Positions 1 to 6,200 of a stretch of DNA of 50,218 bases are shown here, in pieces. Both the position numbers and the translations under genes were made by a program. Source of the DNA: Clostridiaceae bacterium. GTDB lineage: Bacteria; Bacillota; Clostridia; DSM-8532. The first letter of the stretch is position 1; every line of letters starts with the position of its first letter. Location of the stretch: NCBI GenBank assembly GCA_012728095.1, contig JAAYFU010000041.1, positions 1 through 50,218 of the forward strand, read 5' to 3'. The notes below the pieces were generated by a model, which was given only the letters and a program-made list of their open reading frames with translations, was not told the DNA's origin and searched no databases.

Positions 1-235
1 CGGCTATATTTGAAGTTACGATTTTCAGTTCGGCAAATCCATGGACAATGTTATCATTGTTGGAAAGTATCTCTATACCTTTTCTTTCTTTTATCGCCCT
101 TATTCGTTCCTCTCCGCGATTGTAGAGGCTTACGTCAAATCCCAATAACGAAAGGTGCCCTGCCATGGCAGTACCGCCATGTCCTGCACCCAATATGGCA
201 AATTTATACATTTTTTTAGCGTTTTCATTTTGCAT
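1..235 (-). CDS. Opine (octopine/nopaline) dehydrogenase-like protein, N-terminal part
   Basis: Only the first 78 codons are in the window; the gene runs off the left edge. The start is ATG at 235, preceded by AGGAGG with 7 bases of spacing. The N-terminus carries a Rossmann dinucleotide-binding motif, GAGHGG, at residues 16-21, followed by a helix and a basic strand end (SLYNRGEERI). This is typical of NAD(P)-dependent octopine/nopaline dehydrogenase-type oxidoreductases, which reductively condense an amino acid with a 2-oxo acid. A second in-frame ATG eight codons in (MYKFAILGAGHGG) lacks as good a ribosome site. The substrate cannot be inferred. Ketopantoate-reductase-like or glycerol-3-phosphate dehydrogenase-like enzymes share this fold and are the main alternatives. 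Confidence 0.6.
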   Translation of the reverse strand, partial: MQNENAKKMYKFAILGAGHGGTAMAGHLSLLGFDVSLYNRGEERIRAIKERKGIEILSNNDNIVHGFAELKIVTSNIA

Positions 236-593
236 ATGATGACCTCCTGCCTTGTTTTATATATTCCCTGTTCCTTTTTTTTTTATTTAATTTTATGATT
301 AACATTCGGGTGAACTGCAACAAGGAAGTACTGATCCGGTTTTTAAACTTGCGGAAAATACTGCAGTCCTTAAGGAATAAGATGCTCTTTAACCAGCGTA
401 GTCGTATTATAAAAAAATAAATAAAAGCAATCGCATTAATCGGATTGCAACAATTTCTATTAATTTCTGTCTAGGATTATTATATCAGAGTGATTGGATA
501 TAGAATAGATATATTAAAAAATTTATGTGTATGTCCATTCTGATAATACCTTTATTTTGACGCTACACCCCATATTTCGCTTTCGACGTTCCG
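236..593. other. Intergenic stretch, mostly without features
   Basis: This AT-rich stretch separates the dehydrogenase start from the small ORF at 594-695. Apart from the terminator-like hairpin at 405-448, I see no gene, RNA or repeat in it. Confidence 0.5.
405..448 (-). terminator. Possible intrinsic terminator
   Basis: A 6-bp stem (GCAATC/GATTGC, with a 10-base loop) at 427-448 is followed, on the minus strand, by a T-rich tract (406-426). The closest upstream reading frame on this strand is the small ORF ending at 594, so this may mark the end of a former gene there. Confidence 0.45.
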
Positions 594-695
594 TTAAGAG
601 CAGTGCAAATGGCTCATACCCATATACAAAGGATAAAACGATGCGACAAACACTCCAATAACAGAGAACAGGTAAAACTTTTTAAAAGCGGTCAT
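594..695 (-). CDS. 33-residue membrane peptide or 5' remnant of a gene
   Basis: An ATG at 695 is preceded by GAGGAAGTGATATAA, a good ribosome-binding site, and opens a 33-residue frame (MTAFKKFYLFSVIGVF...) with one hydrophobic helix, ending at TAA 594. The frame is short, yet its start signal is better than chance would suggest, and a terminator-like hairpin lies about 150 bases downstream. It could be a real small membrane peptide or the undamaged beginning of a decayed membrane-protein gene. I could not recover a convincing continuation in the other two frames. Confidence 0.35.
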   Translation of the reverse strand: MTAFKKFYLFSVIGVFVASFYPLYMGMSHLHCS

Positions 696-750
696 TTATA
701 TCACTTCCTCAGAATGAAGGTTTAGTTTATAAACAGTAACCTTGCCTTAG

Positions 751-787
751 GCAAAGCAGATTATCTCAATAAGAAATCTTGCACCTG
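751..787 (-). repeat. Dispersed repeat R1, copy 1 (shortened)
   Basis: Read on the minus strand this is GGTGCAAGATTTCTTATTGA followed by GATAATCTGCTTTGCC. It matches the longer copies at 2871, 3109 and 47287, but lacks their GGAGGAAAGACCACCG end. It lies 8 bp before an R2 element, the same arrangement as at 47099-47224. Confidence 0.7.
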
Positions 788-795
788 ACCGCTAT

Positions 796-873
796 TGTCA
801 TACTGAACGAAGCGTAGCGTAGTGAAGGCTCTTATGTTAACAATAAGATTCTTCACTGGCGCTCAGAATGACA
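796..873. repeat. Dispersed palindromic repeat R2, copy 1
   Basis: This is an imperfect palindrome of 78 bp. It begins TGTCATACTGAACGAAGCG and ends TGGCGCTCAGAATGACA, with ATGTTAAC in the centre. A second full copy is at 47143-47224 and a half copy at 47231-47270. It ends 8 bp from the stop codon of the lipoprotein gene, so its RNA hairpin may serve as that gene's 3' end. Similar TCATyCTGAGCGAAGCG repeats are widespread in bacterial intergenic DNA. Confidence 0.75.
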
Positions 874-881
874 ACATTGAT

Positions 882-1487
882 TTAACCAGATGTACCATCC
901 CTATGTTTTAAATCAGTGTATATCGAGAAGTGAGGTATATAATCGCCAAATCGGGAACTGAACATTCCTCGCATAATATCGTTCCAGGTAACCTTGTTAT
1001 CATCCACCAGTACATACCTTACATATGAAGAATAGACCGCATCTACTGTTTCAGCTTCTCCCTCATACTTCATCAGGTATTTGAATTCTTTCTGATACAG
1101 CTTATCTTCCTCGTAATATCTTAAGCGATATATATCTCCGGTATATTCAAGTTCAAGGATATACAGTACCGGATAATCGTCTTTTATACTCTCATAGTAT
1201 TCCGGTTCATAACGCGCCGGATCACCTAATGTATAGTAGTGAACGACCCGAACTTTAGACGGTTTCTTTTTTGATGACAACTTCACAAAGTCTTTCCATA
1301 TATTTTCTCCAAAGGTGACGTCTCCGTCCTCCATCACGACATAACCTTCATTCTTTGCGTCCTCTAAAGAAAAACTGTCGCTGACTTCTTTCAAGTCCTT
1401 CCATTCAGAAGGTAGTGCTTCCCCGCAGCCGGACAAGAAAAGCACGAATAGTACAGCCGCAAAGAAAGCTCGAAGAAATCTTTTCAT
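882..1487 (-). CDS. Lipoprotein, DUF4362-like, in the blaI/M56 operon
   Basis: A 201-residue protein with a lipoprotein signal: positively charged start, hydrophobic stretch and lipobox LSGC with the lipidated Cys at residue 21. The mature part is acidic and contains SLEDAKNEGYVV and KPSKVRVVHYYTLGDPARYE, resembling DUF4362 proteins, which are small secreted proteins of unknown function. The start ATG is preceded by AGGAGG with a 10-base spacer. Only 16 bases separate it from the M56 peptidase gene, so it should be co-transcribed with blaI and the peptidase. It may be a surface partner of that signalling system, which is inference from position. The DUF4362 assignment is from memory of the motif and is moderate. 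Confidence 0.65.
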   Translation of the reverse strand: MKRFLRAFFAAVLFVLFLSGCGEALPSEWKDLKEVSDSFSLEDAKNEGYVVMEDGDVTFGENIWKDFVKLSSKKKPSKVRVVHYYTLGDPARYEPEYYESIKDDYPVLYILELEYTGDIYRLRYYEEDKLYQKEFKYLMKYEGEAETVDAVYSSYVRYVLVDDNKVTWNDIMRGMFSSRFGDYIPHFSIYTDLKHRDGTSG

Positions 1488-1503
1488 ATGACTCTACCCT
1501 CCT

Positions 1504-2412
1504 TTAATAAGCATTTGTCAGAAGCACATAGCCGGCGGTAATCGCAAAAATTGTGAAACTAATGATTGAAAAGACTGACAGTTTCTTATATGACAAAATA
1601 TGGTCAATACGAACCCGTATCCTGGCACCGCCGAATGCCGAGACAAAAATATTCCTGCTTTCGGCGCAGTCTATAAGTACTTTTGCATAAGTCTTTTTTG
1701 CATCTTCACCATAGGTTGCCAGAACCTTCTCATCACATGCAAGCTCGGTTTCCTCCAGAAATTTTTTTAAAAACAGCCAGACCAAGGGGTTGAACCAGTG
1801 AACACAGGCAGAAATAACGGCTAGAATACGCCATAAATTATCCTTGCGTTTTATATGCGCCGATTCGTGTGCCAGGATATATTTTAGATCACCTGAGTCC
1901 AATCCTTCGGGAATAATAATTCTGGGACAGAAGACACCGTATGTTGCAGGTGTGGTTATTTTGTCAGATACATATACATTGTCCCTAAATGGTACAGCAT
2001 CATTTAATTCAGATTTTGTAATAAAATAAAGGACTGCAGTCATGATCACAAGGGCAAGAGCGATAACAATCCAGATTATAGAGGCAATTTTAAAAACATC
2101 TTCAAGTATGTTCACCTTATAGGTAATTGGTGAGTAACTTTTGGCCGCCATAATATGATTTGTATAGGTAAGATCCAATACGCCGTCATATACAAGCACT
2201 GTCTTTGTAGTGAATTTTGAAAGCAGAGTCATAAGACTGTATTTACTGGTCATTCCTGCCGGAATCCACATTCTTAGAAAAGGAATTGCCCATAAGATAT
2301 GTATTAGACGACGCGGAAACTTTCTTATTTTTCCTGTCAATAGAATAATTATCCCAACTATGGATGCCGATATGCTCATATTGAAAAGCCAATAGAATAC
2401 TTCGGACAGCAT
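1504..2412 (-). CDS. M56 family (BlaR1/MecR1-like) membrane metallopeptidase without sensor domain
   Basis: A 302-residue membrane protein with helices near residues 9-27, 35-52 and 108-131, then a cytoplasmic zinc-protease segment with HESAH at 182-186 and the downstream glutamate in ELACDEKV, then a last helix near 281-297. This is the BlaR1/MecR1 protease core. It stops right after that helix, so the extracellular penicillin-sensor domain of true BlaR1 is absent. In the family, activation leads to cleavage of the BlaI-type repressor. The start at 2412 is preferred because AGAGGTGA lies 4 bases upstream; an upstream in-frame start at 2430 would overlap blaI. The gap to the blaI stop codon is 4 bases, suggesting translational coupling. 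Confidence 0.85.
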   Translation of the reverse strand: MLSEVFYWLFNMSISASIVGIIILLTGKIRKFPRRLIHILWAIPFLRMWIPAGMTSKYSLMTLLSKFTTKTVLVYDGVLDLTYTNHIMAAKSYSPITYKVNILEDVFKIASIIWIVIALALVIMTAVLYFITKSELNDAVPFRDNVYVSDKITTPATYGVFCPRIIIPEGLDSGDLKYILAHESAHIKRKDNLWRILAVISACVHWFNPLVWLFLKKFLEETELACDEKVLATYGEDAKKTYAKVLIDCAESRNIFVSAFGGARIRVRIDHILSYKKLSVFSIISFTIFAITAGYVLLTNAY

Positions 2413-2416
2413 ACCG

Positions 2417-2770
2417 TCACCTCTCTTCAATCATCTTTCGCAATTCATCAATGTCGTCGGAAGAAAGTTTTTCATCCTCAAGCAAAGCAGAGAAAAGCGC
2501 TTTTTTCGAGCCGCCGAAAAGCCTATCTATAAGACTTTTGACTTCGGACTTGCAGACATCATCACGGGAAATCAGTGAGGTACAAATAAATCCGGGATCT
2601 TCTCTTTTAATATATCCCTTGCTTTCAAGTTTTTTGATAACAGTATATGTGGTGTTTTTATTCCAACCGATCTCCTCCGCGGCAATAAGGCTGATCTGTT
2701 TAGCGCTTATGGGCTCGTTTTCCCATATGATCTCCATAACTTTTATTTCGCTGTCGAATAATTTTTGCAT
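2417..2770 (-). CDS. BlaI/MecI/CopY family transcriptional repressor
   Basis: A 117-residue winged-helix repressor. The helix-turn-helix region is ISLIAAEEIGWNKNTTYTVI, followed by KKLESKGYIKRE, both classic for BlaI/MecI. These proteins are dimers that repress their own operon and are inactivated by cleavage by the partner M56 peptidase, which is the next gene. The operon's promoter carries two dyads that fit a BlaI-type operator, so autoregulation is likely. The ligand or stress is unknown: no beta-lactamase gene is in the window and the partner protease lacks a penicillin-binding domain. The ribosome site GGGGTG is weak and 8-9 bases from the ATG. Confidence 0.88.
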   Translation of the reverse strand: MQKLFDSEIKVMEIIWENEPISAKQISLIAAEEIGWNKNTTYTVIKKLESKGYIKREDPGFICTSLISRDDVCKSEVKSLIDRLFGGSKKALFSALLEDEKLSSDDIDELRKMIEER

Positions 2771-2788
2771 TACTTCAACACCCCAGCC

Positions 2789-2835
2789 AGACTATTGCTA
2801 TAGTCTATACTATCACAATAGTCTGACTTTGACAA
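2789..2835 (-). promoter_or_regulatory. blaI operon promoter with double-dyad operator
   Basis: On the minus strand, TTGTCA (2830-2835) and TAGTAT (2807-2812) are 17 bases apart, forming a sigma-70-type promoter. Two dyads overlap it: AGACTAT-TGCT-ATAGTCT at 2789-2806, with perfect 7-bp arms, and ACTAT-CACA-ATAGT at 2809-2822. Their centres are 18 bp apart. The second covers the -10 element and the first the likely start site. Spacing and position suit cooperative binding by the BlaI-type repressor encoded just downstream. Confidence 0.75.
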
Positions 2836-2870
2836 TATGTTTTTTCGAACAACCAGCATAACATAAGTTA

Positions 2871-2937
2871 GACAGGCGCAAGGCTTCTCATTGAGATAAG
2901 CCGATTTGCTTCGGAGGAAAGACCACCGAACGGTAAC
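2871..2937 (+). repeat. Dispersed repeat R1, copy 2
   Basis: The sequence contains GGCGCAAGGCTTCTCATTGA, GATAAGCCGATTTGCTTC and GGAGGAAAGACCACCG. It is a near-identical direct repeat of the copy at 3109-3165 and, inverted, of 47287-47350. The CTCATTGAG core is palindromic. Confidence 0.8.
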
Positions 2938-3108
2938 ATTATTGAAAATGTATGAGCGACCCGTAAGAGGAAGACCTCTCGGCCGGGACATGACGGAGCG
3001 CAAGCGGAGGAATGTCATAAAACGGCGCTATTGATCTTATAGGCCTGGGTGCTTAAAGGCGTTCGAAATGAGATCCTTGCGCCCGCACACGAGTTGATAC
3101 AATGAAAG
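2938..3108. other. Hairpin-rich stretch between two R1 repeats
   Basis: No gene is evident. It holds a small hairpin AGAGG-AAG-ACCTCT, an R2-like dyad (GACATGACGGAGCGCAAGCG then GAGGAATGTCAT), and an inverted R1 fragment at 3061-3086 (ATGAGATCCTTGCGCCCGC). With the flanking R1 copies it looks like a composite of intergenic repeat units. Confidence 0.5.
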
Positions 3109-3165
3109 GGGTGCAAGATTTCTCATTGAGATAAGCCAATCTGCTTCGGAGGAAAGACCATCGGA
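3109..3165 (+). repeat. Dispersed repeat R1, copy 3
   Basis: This contains GGTGCAAGATTTCTCATTGA, GATAAGCCAATCTGCTTC and GGAGGAAAGACCATCGG. It is in the same orientation as copy 2, 238 bp away, and lies just beyond the GH3 gene's terminator. Confidence 0.8.
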
Positions 3166-3168
3166 CAA

Positions 3169-3208
3169 TAAAAAAGCTTGGGATAGGTCGTTAATACCTA
3201 TCCCAAGC
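3169..3208 (-). terminator. Terminator of the GH3/dockerin gene
   Basis: A perfect 13-bp stem, GCTTGGGATAGGT/ACCTATCCCAAGC, with a 7-base loop is followed on the minus strand by TTTTTTATTG. It starts 12 bases after the stop codon. Confidence 0.93.
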
Positions 3209-3220
3209 CTGCATCAATGC

Positions 3221-6200
3221 TTAATATACTATGTTGATTGCTACATAAGCAAGATCTAATACATCTATAATATTATCTCCGTTCATATCTGCGATCTTAG
3301 CTTCAGACCAGTCTTCAGAAGAGGAATCCGTGCCGTAATAGTAAGCAACTATCGCAAGGTCTCCTACATCGGTTTCACCATCGTCATTAACATCAGGAGA
3401 CTTATTCACAGCTGCCTTAAAGGCTTCAACAGCACTATTCAGGGCCGTTACGGCGTTGTTGACCTGCGATTGTGTCGCGCTTGAGTCATCCCTTACAGCT
3501 TTAGCAGCATTGATTGCCGCAAGCAGAGCATCCTTAGCCTCCTGTGAGTATTGGCCGGGTTGTGTGCCTACAACCGCAGCGTCATACAGGCTTTGAGCAT
3601 TATTGATAGCCGAAATCAAAGCTGACTTGTCAACTGATGGTGTACCGCCGCCTATTGATATACTCTTTGCATCCAGTGTTGCCTCTAGGACATCTCCCGA
3701 AGGAGCTACGCCAAGTTTAGCCTGAGTAATTGCAATAGTTTGGGTTGTATTCACAACACCTGGCAACACCTTGAAGGTTAAATTCAATATATCGACGCTG
3801 TCGCCTGATATTCCTCCAATATTTGCTGCTATAATCCTTACTTTTCCGGCAGTTTCACTGTCCTCTCTGACTATCTGGATATCGCTGCTCGCTCCTTCTG
3901 CTCCCACATATTCAAATATGTTGGGATCGTATGTCAATGTAATATCCTCTGCATAAACCGACTGTGTAACATTATTCAGCGCTACTCCCACATTGAACGT
4001 GGCTCCCGGCTGTACACTGCTGCTTGCCTTAAGTGTAGCAGCAACTGGAGTTTCGCTGCCGGTTGCCTTGACCAGAATCTGTCCGTCAAATACAGTCACT
4101 TCACTGCTTCCGTCAATCTTTGCCAGCGGATGGCTGACTTTGATCTTGACACTGACTAATTTATCTTCCTCCGGCAGATTGATGGTACCATTCGGATTAA
4201 TGCATTCATCGGCTTCAAAGGTGACTGTGTAGTCATACGGGACAGTAAGCTTAATATCGGAAGAAACTTCACTGGGAATTTCCCCTGCAAGATATTCTAC
4301 AACATCCTTGAATGCATCATTAAGCACATCCTGATCTGTCTTGAGTACCTCACCGTTACGGCCGATTACATCAATGAATTCACAATAGGTATCGATGGTC
4401 GGTGATGTCGGGCTGGCTTTAGTGGCAAACAGACCCAAACGTACATCCTGCAGGTAGCTGGATTCACTTGCGCGCCGTCCGTCGGCACTCTGTACCCGTG
4501 TATAATTGATACCGTCGGTAGAGAACCATGCGGTGAACTTCAATCCTTCACGCTGTAGTTTTATATAGAATACCAGCGGATCAGGATCTGTGGAAAGTCC
4601 TGTGCTTGTGCTGATGCTGCCGTTGGAAGCTCCGCCGATGGTAGGTGCCATATTCATTGTAAGGCCCGCCGGTCCAAACCAGCTGAAGCCTGATTGCAGG
4701 CCAACACTAATAAAGTTATTGGGATCCTGCCATGCCATCAGTCTGACCTGCTGCGTCGCCTGAGTGGGACGGACAGGGAAGTAGAACTTTGTAACAATTG
4801 TCCAATCGCCTGCTGCAGGTCTTAAGAAGAGATTCTTGAAGGTATTGGCAGCTGAGATATTGTCCGGCAATGTTGGCAGTTTCAGACCTAAACCTTTCAC
4901 TGCTTCATACAGCGAAGCATCCTCGTTGACAATGGTCCAGTTATCGTCAATTATACCTTTAATGAAAGAAGTTGCCGATATTTCTTCATCGAACTGTACC
5001 CTGTAAATCTGGTCAGCGATACCTTCACCTGAGATCTTGATGTAAACGTTTCCGGGTATGGAAGACGGTTTTACGCCCTTGCCGCTTGTATCAGGCTGGT
5101 ATCCGATAGTACCCGAGCCGTCGTCAGTGGTGGAATATTCAACCGTATATCCTTCAAGGGCAGTTGCCTTGACAGCCAAGGCATCACTGGCCAGGTCAAT
5201 ACCGTCAGGAACATTGCATATATAATGCAGTGTATGGGGATCAAAATCTTCTATAAGTTTACCTCCCAATGTTAACTCGGTGATAACAGGTTCGCCCTCA
5301 ACGCATACTACAAAATCGGTGGTCGCTTCCTCTCCGCTGGGAGCAGTAACTTTAACTGTTATGGTTGCCACACCGGGTGCTTTCATAACAATCGGTCCTT
5401 CGGCAAATACATTGGTACCGGCATCTCCTACCTGCACAACAGCGGGACGGTTGGAGGCGTAAGTTACTTTATAAGTATCGGGCAGAACAAATTTGGTTCC
5501 GATCCTGGGGAGTTGGTCGGAAGTCTTGCCGATGTCCAGACGCTCTATGTTAGCCGCACTGTCAGGCACGGTCCATTTTGCTTCGGTAGAGGCTGTATAA
5601 GCATTGACTGCAGCCGGATCAACACCGATGTCCTTGCCTGGTACATTGTTTATAACACGTGTTCCGTACAGTTTTTCGTTGGCCATTGTAACCGCGATAT
5701 TGGGTAAAACAATGTTCTTTGACGGATCATCGGTGAGGGTGAAGATAACGCGTTCGCTTATGCCTTTGCTTTCGTCTCCATACTGAGTCGGCTTTACGGT
5801 AACAACCACAGGATCTTCGCGGATGGCTCCATTTTCGACTGTAAAGCTCTCGCAAAGGTCATCTTCGCCGAATTCGCTGCAGCGGGCTACCCAGATCTTC
5901 CACTCACCTGTGGGAAGCTCATAACAATCCTTCTCTTCATTGAAGAATGCCAAATCAGTAACCTTTATCGGTATGGTTACGATCTCGCTTCCGTTGGCAT
6001 CTATAAAGACTTTGTCAAAGCCCACCAGACGCTTCAACGGAATTGTGGGATCAGTTCCGGCTCCCGGTGAAACGACATATACCTCTGCGACCTGCTTGCC
6101 GGCTGTATTGTTGGTATTGGTAATTTTGAAATTGACGTTGATAACGCTGTCCTTTGTGATTGGTGAACTGTCTGTTCCAATAACCAGGGAGCCAGCGGTA

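Noticed and set aside
2770-3018. 82-codon minus-strand frame upstream of blaI
   Set aside because: It runs through R1 repeat sequence and the blaI operator, has no ribosome site, and its residues follow no protein-like pattern.
2871-3165. RNase P RNA, because R1 contains GGAGGAAAGACC
   Set aside because: Only the short GAGGAAAG match is present; the other conserved RNase P regions are absent and the element recurs as a short repeat.
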